A stretch of DNA of 64,000 nt from NCBI RefSeq assembly GCF_012933445.1, contig NZ_JABBNC010000001.1, forward strand, positions 372,001-436,000, in the 5' to 3' direction. A program made the position numbers and the translations under genes. The stretch comes from Actinoplanes sp. TBRC 11911 (GTDB taxonomy: Bacteria > Actinomycetota > Actinomycetes > Mycobacteriales > Micromonosporaceae). The notes under the pieces are model-generated. The model was not told the DNA's origin. It searched no databases and saw only the letters and a list, made by a program, of their open reading frames with translations. Below are positions 42,149-51,658 of the stretch, piece by piece. Numbering within the stretch: position 1 is the stretch's first letter; every line of letters starts with the position of its first letter.

Positions 42149-44965
42149 ATGCCGACGAATAAAACACCTCTCCGCGGCAGGACCCAGTTTTTGGAATTGA
42201 TCGGGCGACGCCTGATCGAGGCGAATACCGGACAGGGAAGCTTTCTGATCCTCGAGGGTCGTCCGGGCCTGGGTAAGACAGCGCTGCTGCGGGCGGCCGC
42301 GGAGAACGCCGGGCGGATGGGCATCCGGGTCGGCCGGGGGTCGGTGACGGCCAGCGACCAGGTGGTGCCGATGGGACCATTCGTCTCGGCCCTCTTCGAC
42401 GGTCACGACCCGATGGCCGATCCGGGCAAACGTGGCCGGCTGCACTATTCGCTGGAGCAGAGACACCGCTTGCTGGACGAGCTCGAGGCGTTGCTGGAAC
42501 AGGCGGCCTTGCGTTCGCCGATCCTGTTATGCCTCGACGACATGCAGTGGGCGGATGCCGGATCGCTGGTCGCTCTGCAAACGCTGCCCTCCCGTCTGGC
42601 GAACGTCCCGATCGTCTGGCTGGCGGCGTTCCGGGCCGGTCAGATTCCGCCCGGACCGCGAGCGACCCTCGAAGCCCTGCGAGGGTGGGGCGCCGATTCC
42701 CTGCTCCTGACGCCGCTCGAGGCGCAGGCCACCGAAGAGATCGTCACGGATGTCGTCCGGGCCCGGCCCGACCAGGCCCTGCTCGGTCTCGCGCAACGGG
42801 CGCACGGCAGTCCTTTCCTGCTGATGGAAATGCTCCGTGGGCTCGAGGAGGAACGGCTGCTCCAGGTCGAATCCGGCCGGGCGTCGCTGATCGAGGCCAG
42901 GCTGCCCCGGCGGGTTCGCGACAGCATGCGCGACCGGCTCTCCCGCATGTCGGAGATGGCCGGCCGCCTGGCCAGCATCGCGGCGGTGCTGGGCCGGACC
43001 TTCTCCTTCGAACAGCTCGCGGCAATCCTCGACGTGTCCCCGGTGACGTTGCTCGCTCCGGTCGACGAGCTGCTCCGCGCTGAGCTGTTCTTCGAGGTCG
43101 ACGGCGCGCTGGGCTTCCGGCACGACCTGCTGCGCGAGGCGGTGCAGGCGACGCTGCCGGCATCCGCGCATCGCGCCCTGCAACGGCAAGCGGTCAACGC
43201 GCTCATCGCGACCGGGGTTCCTCCGGTGGAGGTCGCGTCGGCCCTCGCGGCCAGCGCGGTGGAGGGCGACATCGCCGCCGCGCGCACCTTGCAGGCCGCC
43301 GCCACCGCACTGTCCAGCTCGGACCCGAGCACCGCCGCCGACCTCTGCTACCGGGCACTCGAGCTCGCACCCGACGATGACGCGCTGCGCGGGGCACTGG
43401 CCACTCAGACGGTTCTCCTGCTGCACGCCGCCGGGCGGGTGCGCGAGGGAAAGGACTTCGCCGACCGGATGCTGCGGCAGTTCCTGCCGGACGACCAAGA
43501 GGCAGAGGTACGCCTGACGCTGGCCGGAATGATCGCGCTGGCACCGGATGTCCGGGCTGCCGCCGGTCGCCGGGCCCTCGAGCTGCCGTCGTTGCCGCCC
43601 GCCCTGCGTGCCCGCCACCTCGCGGTTCTCACGCACAACCTGCTGGTGGCCGGTGAACCGGCGCAGTCCGAAGCGCTTCTGCCGAGTGCCCGCGAGATGG
43701 TGGCGACGAGCGCGGACCCGACGGCCGCGTTCGCTCTGGAACTGGCCGAAGGCGGGCTCGCCTACGCCCGCGGCGACTTCGGACGCGCACTCGAACTGGT
43801 CAGCAGCGCGGGCCGCAAAGGAGGTTCCACGGCCGACCCGGCGCGGGCCTTGCTGGCCCGGGAATGGCTCAGCGAGCAACTGGCGCTGCTCGGCCGGTAC
43901 GGCGAGTCGATGCAGATCACCGTCGAGTGCCTGAAGGCCGCCCAACAGGGCCGGCAGGGCTTCGGCGTGCGGCTCTGGGAGGCGTGGTACGGCCGGCAGC
44001 TGTTCCAGGTCGGGCGCCTCGCCGACGCTTCCGCCTTCCTGGAGGCGTCGGTCGAGAAACTGGAAGGGCCGGACGTGGTGGGCGTGTTCGAAGCCGCCGC
44101 GATCGTCGCGCTCGGCCGGGTCGCGATCCACACCGGCGACGCTCTCCAGCTCAAGCGATGCACCACGATCATGCGGGAGGTCGGCAGCACGAACGCGCTC
44201 TCGGTACGCCGCCACGCGGTGTGGTTGCTGGCTCACCAGGCGTCGGCCGTCGGTGATCTGACGGAGTTGCGCCGGCACCTGCGCCTCCTCGGGGACCGGG
44301 AACGACTCAGCCTTCTGCCGCACTTCCCCCAGGACGTGACCGATCCGGTGCACCTGGTCCGGATGGCCGTGGCGATCGGGGACGCCGACCTGGCCGAGGC
44401 GATGGTGGAGCTGGCCGCCGACCGGTTGCGCCGTAACCCCGACGTGCTTCTGCTGAAGGGCATCGCCGCACACGCCCGCGGGATCGCCGCCGGATCACTC
44501 GACGACCTGCTCGAGGCGGCACGCTGGTTCGAGCAGGGTCCGCGACCGCTCGCCACCGCGTCCGCGCTCGAGGACGCCGGCGTCGCGGCGAACGCGCACG
44601 GCCGCCAGGACGAAGCCGTCGCCATGCTCGGGGACGCCCTCGAGACCTACACCCGCGCGGGGGCGGCCTGGGACGCGGGCCGGGTGCGGGGACGGCTGCG
44701 CCAGCTGGGCGTGCGACGCCGTCTTTCCACAGTGGTGCGTCCGCAGCAGGGCTGGGCCGCCCTGACCCAGTCCGAGCTCGACGTCGTGCGCCTCGTGGCC
44801 CAGGGCATGACCAACCGCATGGTGGCCGAGAAGCTCTTCCTGTCGGCGCACACGGTGAGCACCCACCTTCGCCACGCCTTCACCAAGCTCGAGATCAGGT
44901 CGCGGATCGAGCTGACCGACTTCGTCGCCCGGCACGAGCAGAATGCCTCACCCGCGCTGAGTTAA
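42149..44965 (+). CDS. LAL-type LuxR-family regulator with ATPase domain
   Basis: Large ATP-binding LuxR regulator of 938 residues. Walker A is GRPGLGKTA (37-45) and Walker B LLCLDDMQWADAGS. A long helical/TPR-like middle part leads to the C-terminal helix-turn-helix, LTQSELDVVRLVAQGMTNRMVAEKLFLSAHTVSTHLRHAF (about 872-912). Such proteins activate nearby operons after binding an inducer and ATP. The hydrolase cluster begins 78 bases downstream on the same strand, so it is the probable target. The last codons belong to the segment duplicated at 48483. Confidence 0.93.
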   Translation: MPTNKTPLRGRTQFLELIGRRLIEANTGQGSFLILEGRPGLGKTALLRAAAENAGRMGIRVGRGSVTASDQVVPMGPFVSALFDGHDPMADPGKRGRLHYSLEQRHRLLDELEALLEQAALRSPILLCLDDMQWADAGSLVALQTLPSRLANVPIVWLAAFRAGQIPPGPRATLEALRGWGADSLLLTPLEAQATEEIVTDVVRARPDQALLGLAQRAHGSPFLLMEMLRGLEEERLLQVESGRASLIEARLPRRVRDSMRDRLSRMSEMAGRLASIAAVLGRTFSFEQLAAILDVSPVTLLAPVDELLRAELFFEVDGALGFRHDLLREAVQATLPASAHRALQRQAVNALIATGVPPVEVASALAASAVEGDIAAARTLQAAATALSSSDPSTAADLCYRALELAPDDDALRGALATQTVLLLHAAGRVREGKDFADRMLRQFLPDDQEAEVRLTLAGMIALAPDVRAAAGRRALELPSLPPALRARHLAVLTHNLLVAGEPAQSEALLPSAREMVATSADPTAAFALELAEGGLAYARGDFGRALELVSSAGRKGGSTADPARALLAREWLSEQLALLGRYGESMQITVECLKAAQQGRQGFGVRLWEAWYGRQLFQVGRLADASAFLEASVEKLEGPDVVGVFEAAAIVALGRVAIHTGDALQLKRCTTIMREVGSTNALSVRRHAVWLLAHQASAVGDLTELRRHLRLLGDRERLSLLPHFPQDVTDPVHLVRMAVAIGDADLAEAMVELAADRLRRNPDVLLLKGIAAHARGIAAGSLDDLLEAARWFEQGPRPLATASALEDAGVAANAHGRQDEAVAMLGDALETYTRAGAAWDAGRVRGRLRQLGVRRRLSTVVRPQQGWAALTQSELDVVRLVAQGMTNRMVAEKLFLSAHTVSTHLRHAFTKLEIRSRIELTDFVARHEQNASPALS

Positions 44966-45043
44966 CGCTTCACGTGACCATGCGATGTGGCCGGCCGTAA
45001 AGGCTGCGATTGTTTGTTTCAGACAACGCAGCAAGGAGCGGTC

Positions 45044-46747
45044 ATGAAGGCAGCGCACTCGAATCGGGCCGACACCATCGTCCTGGTGCACGGATTGTGG
45101 GTCACCTCGCGGAGCTGGGAATACTGGATCGAGCAATATCGCAAGGTTGGATACAACGTTGTCGCACCGGCGTACCCCGGTCTGGACATCGCGATCGACG
45201 ATTTGCGGCAGGATCCGACGCCTATCGCGGACCTCACCATCGAGGGCGTCGCGGCGCACTACGAGAAAATCGTGCGTGCGATGGCGAACCCGCCGATTCT
45301 GATGGGTCATTCGTTCGGCGGCACGATCGTGCAGATTTTGCTCGACCGGGGGCTGGGAGCGGCCGGCGTGGTGATCGACTCGGTGCCGGTCAAGGGCATC
45401 CGCACGGTGCCGCTGACCCAGGCCAAGGCGGCTTTTCCGGTGCTCGGGCACATCTCGAACCGGCACAAGGCGGTGCCACTGACGCTGGACCAGTTCCACT
45501 ACGCCATCAGTAACACCGGCACGATGGAAGAAACCCTGGCGGCCTACGAGCGGTATTACATTCCGGCGCCCGGGCGAATCGTCTGGGACGGTGTGCTCGC
45601 GAACTTCACCTCGCACCCGGCCACCGAAGTGGACTTCGCCAAAGCGGACCGGGCGCCGTTGTTGTTCGTCTCCGGCGGCGCCGACCATCTGATGCCGCCG
45701 TCGGTCAATCGTTCGAACTACCGGCACTACGCCGGCCACTCCGGCCCGATCGTCGCGTACGCGGAATTCCCGGGACGTTCGCATTTCACCATCGGCGAGC
45801 CGGGCTGGCAGGACGTTGCCGACTATGCGCTGAGCTGGGCCGAGAACCCGCGGCCGATCGACGAAAAAATTTCTTCGGACGGCACCTCCCGCATTCACAA
45901 GAACGGAGAGACACGGATGGCATACATCAAGGTCGGCGAGGAGAACTCCACCGACGTCGAGCTCTACTACGAGGACCACGGAACCGGCCGGCCGGTGGTA
46001 CTCCTGCACGGGTTCCCGCTCAGTGGACGCTCGTGGGAGAAGCAGGAAGCCGCGCTGCTCGACGCCGGCTACCGGGTGATCACCTACGACCGGCGGGGCT
46101 TCGGGCGCTCCAGCAAGACGGGCGGCGGCTACGACTACGACACCTTCGCCGCGGACCTCAACACCGTCCTGGAAACCCTGCGGCTCGACGACGTCACGCT
46201 CGTGGGCTTCTCGATGGGCACCGGTGAGGTCGTCCGCTACCTCAACGCCTACGGCTCGACCCGGGTGCGCCGCGCGGCCCTGCTCGGACCGCTCGGACCG
46301 TTCCTGCGCAAGACCGAGGACAACCCCGCCGGTGTCCCGCAGGAGTTCTTCGAGGGCATCAAGTCCGCCATCCGGGCGGACCGCCCGGCGGCGATCAAGT
46401 CGTTCCTCGACAACTTCTTCAACATGGATGTGCTCGGCGGCACCCTGGTGAGCGACTCCGCCTGGCAGGACGCCTTCAAGGTCGCGCTGGACGTCTCGCC
46501 CATCGCCGCGGTGCGGTCCGTCGACGCGTGGCTGGAGGACTTCCGCGCCGACATCGCCTCGATCGACGTCCCGGTCCTGGTCGTCCAGGGCGACGCGGAC
46601 CGGATCCTGCCGCCGCCGGTCACCGGCGACCGGCTCCCGGCACTGCTGCGCGACGTGAAGCACGTCTCGATCGCGGGCGGCCCGCACGCGATCGGCTGGA
46701 CCCACGCCGAGCAGGTCAACCAGGAACTCCTCAACTTCCTCGGCTGA
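45044..46747 (+). CDS. Two alpha/beta hydrolases fused in one reading frame
   Basis: One uninterrupted frame of 567 residues joins two complete hydrolases. The first (1-280) has VLVHGLW and the nucleophile Ser90 in GHSFGG, with GRSHFTI holding the His. The second (292-567) resembles non-heme chloroperoxidase-type esterases: VVLLHGFPLSGRSW, Ser390 in GFSMGTGE, GDADRILPP, GGPHAIGWTH. The second still has its own GGAGAG ribosome site and ATG (45917), so the frame looks like two genes whose separating stop was lost. Internal initiation may still make the second protein alone. AAGGAGCGGTC precedes the first ATG. Confidence 0.88.
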   Translation: MKAAHSNRADTIVLVHGLWVTSRSWEYWIEQYRKVGYNVVAPAYPGLDIAIDDLRQDPTPIADLTIEGVAAHYEKIVRAMANPPILMGHSFGGTIVQILLDRGLGAAGVVIDSVPVKGIRTVPLTQAKAAFPVLGHISNRHKAVPLTLDQFHYAISNTGTMEETLAAYERYYIPAPGRIVWDGVLANFTSHPATEVDFAKADRAPLLFVSGGADHLMPPSVNRSNYRHYAGHSGPIVAYAEFPGRSHFTIGEPGWQDVADYALSWAENPRPIDEKISSDGTSRIHKNGETRMAYIKVGEENSTDVELYYEDHGTGRPVVLLHGFPLSGRSWEKQEAALLDAGYRVITYDRRGFGRSSKTGGGYDYDTFAADLNTVLETLRLDDVTLVGFSMGTGEVVRYLNAYGSTRVRRAALLGPLGPFLRKTEDNPAGVPQEFFEGIKSAIRADRPAAIKSFLDNFFNMDVLGGTLVSDSAWQDAFKVALDVSPIAAVRSVDAWLEDFRADIASIDVPVLVVQGDADRILPPPVTGDRLPALLRDVKHVSIAGGPHAIGWTHAEQVNQELLNFLG

Positions 46748-46792
46748 AAGCCACGCGACAACGCCATGAACGAACCACCAGAAAGGAAAAGC

Positions 46793-47626
46793 ATGTTCTC
46801 TCTCTCGAAGAAGGCTCGCCGACTGGCCATGGGAGCGGCCGGGGTCGCTGTGCTGGCCGGCGTCGCGGGCTTCGCCGGCCCGGCCATCGCCGGAACCAAC
46901 TCGGCGCCGAAGCCGACCGTCGTGCTCGTGCACGGAGCATGGGCCGACGGATCCAGCTGGGACCAGGTGACGGCGAAGCTGCAGCACGACGGCTACAACG
47001 TGGTCGTGCCGCCGAATCTGCTCACCGGCGTCAAGACGGACGCCGCGGATCTCCGCTCCTACCTGAACACCATCAGCGGGCCGGTCGTCCTGGTCGGACA
47101 CTCCTACGCCGGCATGGTCATCACGACCGCCGCGCTGGGCGACAAGCAGGTCAAGGCGCTGGTGTACGTCGACGCGTACATCCCGGCGAAGGGCGACTCC
47201 GTGCTGTCGCTGACCGGGGCGAAGCCGGGCTCGGTCTTCGCGGCCCCGCCGGCCACCCTGTTCAACCAGGTCCCGATCCCCGGCAACACCAAGGAGGCCA
47301 ACCTGTACGTGAAGCCGTCGGTCTTCGGCAAGGCGTTCGCCGGTACGTCGCTTCCCGCCAAGGAGGTGGCGGTGGTCGCCGCCCGGCAGCGTCCGCTCGC
47401 GTCGGGCGCCCTGGAGGAGAAGTCCGGCACCCCGGCCTGGAGCACCATTCCGTCGTGGTCGGTGATCGGCAAGCAGGACGCCGTCATTCCGCCCGCCGAG
47501 CAGGTCGTCATGTCGAAGAGGGCCAAGGCGCACACCCTCGAGATCAACGCTCCGCACCTGTCGATGGTCACCGCGCCGGGCGCGGTCAGCGGGCAGATCG
47601 AGAGCGCGGCCAAGGCCACGGACTGA
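46793..47626 (+). CDS. Secreted alpha/beta hydrolase, copy 1
   Basis: A 277-residue esterase-like protein with a signal peptide (MFSLSKKARRLAMGAAGVAV then LAGVAGFAGPAIAG). The fold motifs are TVVLVHGAWADGSSWDQV, the nucleophile in VGHSYAGMV and APHLSMV near the end for the His. GGAAAAGC precedes the ATG. It lies 45 bases after the fused hydrolases. A close paralogue with a lipobox lies at 48648. The substrate is unknown; similar proteins are annotated as methylesterase-like. Confidence 0.9.
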   Translation: MFSLSKKARRLAMGAAGVAVLAGVAGFAGPAIAGTNSAPKPTVVLVHGAWADGSSWDQVTAKLQHDGYNVVVPPNLLTGVKTDAADLRSYLNTISGPVVLVGHSYAGMVITTAALGDKQVKALVYVDAYIPAKGDSVLSLTGAKPGSVFAAPPATLFNQVPIPGNTKEANLYVKPSVFGKAFAGTSLPAKEVAVVAARQRPLASGALEEKSGTPAWSTIPSWSVIGKQDAVIPPAEQVVMSKRAKAHTLEINAPHLSMVTAPGAVSGQIESAAKATD

Positions 47627-47638
47627 CGCACGGAAACC

Positions 47639-47671
47639 GGCCGTGGCATCGTGCCCCGCGATGCCACGGCC
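47639..47671 (+). terminator. Hairpin after hydrolase copy 1
   Basis: GGCCGTGGCATCG and its exact complement form a 13-bp stem with a 7-base loop, 13 bases after the stop. The same stem follows the paralogue at 49528-49558. Confidence 0.75.
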
Positions 47672-47765
47672 GCCGTCGGGTCTGGCACGGCGCGACCGAT
47701 TCACGTGACGTCTGCCATAGCCATTCATGTTTTGACACACCGACAAGAAAGACAATTGAGTGCCC

Positions 47766-48464
47766 ATGACAACGACGAATCCTGGCTCGAAGACCCGGGA
47801 GATGGCCGCCGTCCACACCGCTTTCCTGCGTGAGTTCTTCGCGATGCCCGAGCTCGTGCGAGCCGTCCCGGACGGCGACCAGCAGCGTGCGGTCATCGTC
47901 GCCGATCACATCGCGCTGTTCATCGCGGGACTGCACGGGCACCACGAAGGCGAGGATGTGGAGATCTGGCCGAGGTTGCTGGAGCGCTGCGCCGAAGAGA
48001 TCCGGCCCCTCGTGCACGGAATGGAACGACACCATGCGCTTATCGCGGCCGGCATCGATGCCCTGTCCGGCGCGGCCGCGCGCTGGCGGAGCGACGCGGG
48101 CGCCGAGCATCGTGCGGTGATGGAGAGCAGCCTCGACGACCTTCTGCCGATTCTTCGTCAGCATCTCACCGACGAGATCGACTACGTACTCCCCCTTATC
48201 GAGAAATACATCAGTGATGACGAATGGGCAGCGCTCGGTGCGCACAGTCGCGGCACCATGCCAGCGGAAGCTTTGCCGCTGATCTTCGGGATCGTGATGT
48301 ACGAGGCGGAACCGCACGTCATCGATGAAATGCTGGCCGAGTTGCCCGAGGAGGCTCGCGCAGCGCTCGCCGGGTCCGCACCCCGTGCCTACGCCGAATA
48401 CGCCGAAAGGCTCTATGGCACGTCCAGCCCGGCGCGCTGGTCGACGTCGTCCAGCGCCGGCTGA
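47766..48464 (+). CDS. Hemerythrin-like HHE-domain protein
   Basis: A 232-residue cytoplasmic protein with a hemerythrin four-helix bundle. Iron ligands fit the histidines and acids in VHTAFLREFF, GLHGHHEGEDVEIWPRL, VHGMERHHALI and RQHLTDEIDYVLPLIEKY. It may sense or store oxygen, nitric oxide or iron. The ATG at 47766 is chosen. It lies between the two duplicated hydrolase units and is not itself duplicated. Confidence 0.9.
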   Translation: MTTTNPGSKTREMAAVHTAFLREFFAMPELVRAVPDGDQQRAVIVADHIALFIAGLHGHHEGEDVEIWPRLLERCAEEIRPLVHGMERHHALIAAGIDALSGAAARWRSDAGAEHRAVMESSLDDLLPILRQHLTDEIDYVLPLIEKYISDDEWAALGAHSRGTMPAEALPLIFGIVMYEAEPHVIDEMLAELPEEARAALAGSAPRAYAEYAERLYGTSSPARWSTSSSAG

Positions 48465-48482
48465 ACCGGCGCTCGGCGTCCG

Positions 48483-48602
48483 TCTCACCCGCGCCGCGGT
48501 AACGCTTCACGTGACCGTGCGATGTCGCCGGCCGGGAACGCTGCGATCGTTGTTTCCGGCACCGCCGCAAGGGCGGTCATTCTCCGCAACTTCCTCGGCT
48601 GA
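48483..48602 (+). repeat. Duplicated promoter segment with excision scar
   Basis: 48483-48580 repeats the region 44948-45046, that is the last LAL codons, CGCTTCACGTGACC and the ribosome-site region of the fused-hydrolase gene. At GCGGTCAT it jumps directly to CTCCGCAACTTCCTCGGCTGA, which is the last seven codons of that gene (46727-46747). The 1.7-kb gene body is missing. This is a tandem duplication followed by internal deletion. Confidence 0.85.
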
Positions 48603-48647
48603 GCAGCCACGGGATACGCAAGGAACGCACCACAAGAAGGGAAAGTC

Positions 48648-49517
48648 ATGTTGTCTCTCTCGAAGAGCGCTCGCCGACTGGTCATGGGAGCGGCCGGCGT
48701 CGCTGTGCTCGCCGGCATCGCGGGGTGCGGCGGGCACGCTGCCACCGCAAGCACGCCGCAGCACTCCGCGACGCCGGCGGCGCAGCAGAGCGCGACGCCG
48801 AAGCCGACCGTCGTGCTCGTGCACGGAGCATGGGCCGACGGCTCCAGCTGGGACCAGGTGACGGCCAAGCTGCAGCAGGACGGCTACAACGTGGTCGTGC
48901 CGCCGGATCTGCTCACGGGCGTGAGCAGGGACGCCGCCGATCTCCGCTCCTACCTGAACACCATCACCGGACCGATCGTCCTGGTCGGACACTCCTACGC
49001 CGGCATGGTCACCACCAACGCGGCCCTGGGCGACAAGCAGGTCAAGGCCCTCGTCTACGTCGACGCCTACATCCCCGACAAGGGCGACTCCGTGCTGTCG
49101 CTTACCGGGGCGAAGCCGGGCTCGGCCTTCGCCGCCAACCCCGCGACGCTGTTCAACCAGGTGCCGATCCCCGGCAACGCCAAAGAAGCCAACCTCTACG
49201 TCAAGCCGTCCGTTTTCGGCAAGGCGTTCGTCGGCAACGCCATCCCGGCCGACCAGGTCGCCGTGGCCGCCGCCCGCCAGCGTCCCCTCGCCTCCGGCGC
49301 ACTGCAGGAGAAGTCCGGCGCCCCGGCCTGGACCGCCATTCCCTCGTGGTCGGTGATCGGCAAGCAGGACGCCATCATCCCGCCGGCCGAGCAGGTCGCC
49401 ATGTCAACCAGGGCCAAGGCGCACACCCTCGAGATCGACGCCCCGCACCTGTCCATGGTCACCGCACCCGACGCGGTCACCGGTCAGATCGAGAACGCGG
49501 CCAAGGCCGCCAACTGA
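48648..49517 (+). CDS. Alpha/beta hydrolase lipoprotein, copy 2
   Basis: A 289-residue paralogue of the protein at 46793, near-identical through most of the hydrolase domain (TVVLVHGAWADGSSWDQV, VGHSYAGMV, QVPIPGN, LYVKPSVFGKAF). It differs at the N-terminus: LAGIAGC is a lipobox, followed by a Ala/Thr/Ser/Gln linker. This copy would be membrane-anchored while copy 1 is released. A conserved hairpin ends both transcription units. It is preceded by the duplication scar. Confidence 0.9.
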   Translation: MLSLSKSARRLVMGAAGVAVLAGIAGCGGHAATASTPQHSATPAAQQSATPKPTVVLVHGAWADGSSWDQVTAKLQQDGYNVVVPPDLLTGVSRDAADLRSYLNTITGPIVLVGHSYAGMVTTNAALGDKQVKALVYVDAYIPDKGDSVLSLTGAKPGSAFAANPATLFNQVPIPGNAKEANLYVKPSVFGKAFVGNAIPADQVAVAAARQRPLASGALQEKSGAPAWTAIPSWSVIGKQDAIIPPAEQVAMSTRAKAHTLEIDAPHLSMVTAPDAVTGQIENAAKAAN

Positions 49518-49527
49518 CCCCGAGCCC

Positions 49528-49558
49528 GCCGTGGCATCGCGGTGAGCGATGCCACGGC
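49528..49558 (+). terminator. Hairpin after hydrolase copy 2
   Basis: GCCGTGGCATCGC, a 5-base loop and the exact complement form a 13-bp stem. GGTTTTCG follows. It is related to the hairpin at 47639 and may also serve the convergent M1 peptidase gene. Confidence 0.78.
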
Positions 49559-49567
49559 CGGTTTTCG

Positions 49568-50989
49568 TCAGGCGGGGTTGGCCGGCTTCGACGGGGTGTA
49601 GAGCCAGGTGGTGAACAAGGCGCTGAGGTCCTTGCCGGAGATCCGCTCGGCGAGGGCGGTGAACTCCTCGGTGCTTCCGTTGCCGTTGCGCTGGGACTGA
49701 GCCCACGTGCGCAGGATGCTGAAGAACTTTTTGTCGCCGACGTTCAGCCGCAGGGCCTGCAGCGTCATGGCGCCGCGGTTGTAGACGGCGCTGATGAACA
49801 GGTTCGGCGCTCCCGGGTCGGCGACCTTCGCCTTCCACAGCGACGCGGTGGCCGGGGTCGCGTACAGACGGTCGAAGTTCTGCTGCACGGTGCCCAGGCC
49901 CTCATGCTCGCTCCACAGCCACTCGGCGTAGGTCGCGAAGCCCTCGTTCAGCCAGATGTCGCGCCAATTCTGTACCGCGACGCTGTCCCCGTACCACTGG
50001 TGGGTCAGCTCGTGCACCACAACGCTGTCGCCGTCCTCCTGGTTGGCGAAGTCCTGCGGCGTGTAGATCGGGCGGCTCTGGTTCTCCAGCGCGTAATCCC
50101 ACTCGCCGTCGGCGTCCACGATGCCGCCGGACGCGCGGAACGGGTACGGACCGAAGTACCCGGACAGGAAACGCAGCATCTCGGGCTCACGGGCGAAAGA
50201 CTTGGCCACCCGGGCGTACGTCTCCGGGGGCAACGCGGGGTCGATCGCGTCCACGAACCGGATCCCATTTTTCTCGTACGACTTGACGTCGAACTTCCCG
50301 ATCGCGGCCATGGCCAGGTACGTGGCCATCGGCTCACGCTGCTCCCACCGCCACGTCGTCCAGCCCTTGCTGGTCCGGCGGCCGTCCGGGACGCCGTTGG
50401 AGATCGCCTGCAGGTCCTTCGGGACGGTCAGCGCGATCGAGAACGAGGCCTTGTCGCTCGGGTGGTCGTTGGACGGGTACCACGCCTGCGCGACGTCCGG
50501 CTCGCCCAGGATGATGACGCCGTCGTCGGTGGTGAACGCGCCGCCGTCGCCGAGGTACGGGTCGTGGATGACCTTGGGTACGCCGTCGTAGACGATCCTG
50601 GTGTCGAAGGTGTGGCCCTTGCTGAGCGACGCGCGCGGCGTCACGGTCAGCTCGGTGCCGGCGCGCGACCACTTCGCCGATCGGCCGTCCACGGTGATCG
50701 ATCGGATCGTGAGGCCGTCGAGGTCGAGGTTGAACGCTGATAATCGCTGCGTCGCGGTCGCCCGGATCGTCACCGCACCGGCCAGCACGTCGGTGGCCGG
50801 CGCGTATTTGAGCGCCAGGTCGTAGTGCTTGACGTCGTAGCCGCCGTTGCCGTCCAGCGGGTAGTAGGGGTCGCCCGCGCCGGTCGCTCCCGGCGTCCCC
50901 GGTGGGGACCAGGCGTTGGCGGGCGTACCCGCGAGCACGACGGACGTCGAGGCGACGAGGGCGAGGGCAAGAGCCAGCTTCCGTACCAT
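49568..50989 (-). CDS. Secreted M1-family metallopeptidase
   Basis: Zinc aminopeptidase of 473 residues. The signal peptide ends near AGTPANA. The N-terminal beta domain is followed by the gluzincin core HELTHQWYGDSVAVQNW (about 326-342) and NEGFATYAEWLW with the third zinc ligand Glu. The aminopeptidase exopeptidase-type motif is weak; WDYALENQ stands where GAMEN is usual. At 473 residues it lacks the large C-terminal domain of PepN, as in short secreted actinobacterial M1 enzymes. It probably trims peptides outside the cell. It is divergent from the DNA glycosylase gene. Confidence 0.93.
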   Translation of the reverse strand: MVRKLALALALVASTSVVLAGTPANAWSPPGTPGATGAGDPYYPLDGNGGYDVKHYDLALKYAPATDVLAGAVTIRATATQRLSAFNLDLDGLTIRSITVDGRSAKWSRAGTELTVTPRASLSKGHTFDTRIVYDGVPKVIHDPYLGDGGAFTTDDGVIILGEPDVAQAWYPSNDHPSDKASFSIALTVPKDLQAISNGVPDGRRTSKGWTTWRWEQREPMATYLAMAAIGKFDVKSYEKNGIRFVDAIDPALPPETYARVAKSFAREPEMLRFLSGYFGPYPFRASGGIVDADGEWDYALENQSRPIYTPQDFANQEDGDSVVVHELTHQWYGDSVAVQNWRDIWLNEGFATYAEWLWSEHEGLGTVQQNFDRLYATPATASLWKAKVADPGAPNLFISAVYNRGAMTLQALRLNVGDKKFFSILRTWAQSQRNGNGSTEEFTALAERISGKDLSALFTTWLYTPSKPANPA

Positions 50990-51082
50990 GCGGAACAACT
51001 TATCGGTCGCCACCGATCGGTGCATCGCCGAACGGGGGCCGTCGGCCTGGCCGTCCGGTCGACCCGGACTATCCTTCCCCAG

Positions 51083-51658
51083 GTGGGATTCACCAGGGCT
51101 GAGCTGGCCACCTACCGCGGTCGCACGCTGCCCGACCTGATCGGCGACGATGTCCGGTTGCTGTTCGTCGGCATCAATCCCGGCCTGCTGACGGTGGCCA
51201 TGCAGAGTCATTTCGGGCGGCGCGGCAACCGGTTCTATCCGGCGTTGTACCGCGCCGGGATCATCGACCACGTGATCGACGCGTCGAATGGGTTCGACCC
51301 GGCCGACGTGGCCCAGCTCAAGGCCCGCGGCGTCGGCATCACGAGCCTGGTCGCGGGCGCGACGGCGCGGGCCGACGAGTTGACCACCGCCGAGCTGCGT
51401 GAGGGGGCGATCGCGCTCCGGGAGCGGGTCGAGCGGGTGCGGCCGCGGGTCGTCGCGATGCTGGGCATCACGGCCTATCGCACGGCGTTCGAGAAGCGCG
51501 CGGCGGTCGTCGGTGAGCAGCCGGAGAGCCTGTCCGGCGCACGCCTCTGGGTGGTGCCGAACCCGAGTGGGCTCAATGCTCACGAAACGGTGGATTCGCT
51601 CGCGACGGCGTATGCCGAGGCTGCCCGGGCCGCCGGAATCGCGCTGTACGAGGTGTGA
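51083..51658 (+). CDS. Mug/TDG-type mismatch-specific uracil-DNA glycosylase
   Basis: A 191-residue DNA repair enzyme that removes uracil or thymine opposite guanine. The active-site motif is LLFVGINPGLLTVAMQSHFG, with GINPG where Mug carries its catalytic Asn. The second motif is VVPNPSGLNAHETVDSLA. The GTG at 51083 is preferred. It is divergent from the M1 peptidase gene and has no operon partners. Confidence 0.93.
   Translation: MGFTRAELATYRGRTLPDLIGDDVRLLFVGINPGLLTVAMQSHFGRRGNRFYPALYRAGIIDHVIDASNGFDPADVAQLKARGVGITSLVAGATARADELTTAELREGAIALRERVERVRPRVVAMLGITAYRTAFEKRAAVVGEQPESLSGARLWVVPNPSGLNAHETVDSLATAYAEAARAAGIALYEV

Noticed and set aside
44948..47896. A 982-codon minus-strand frame across the hydrolase cluster
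   Set aside because: It is antisense to three genes with complete catalytic motifs and has no recognisable protein features.
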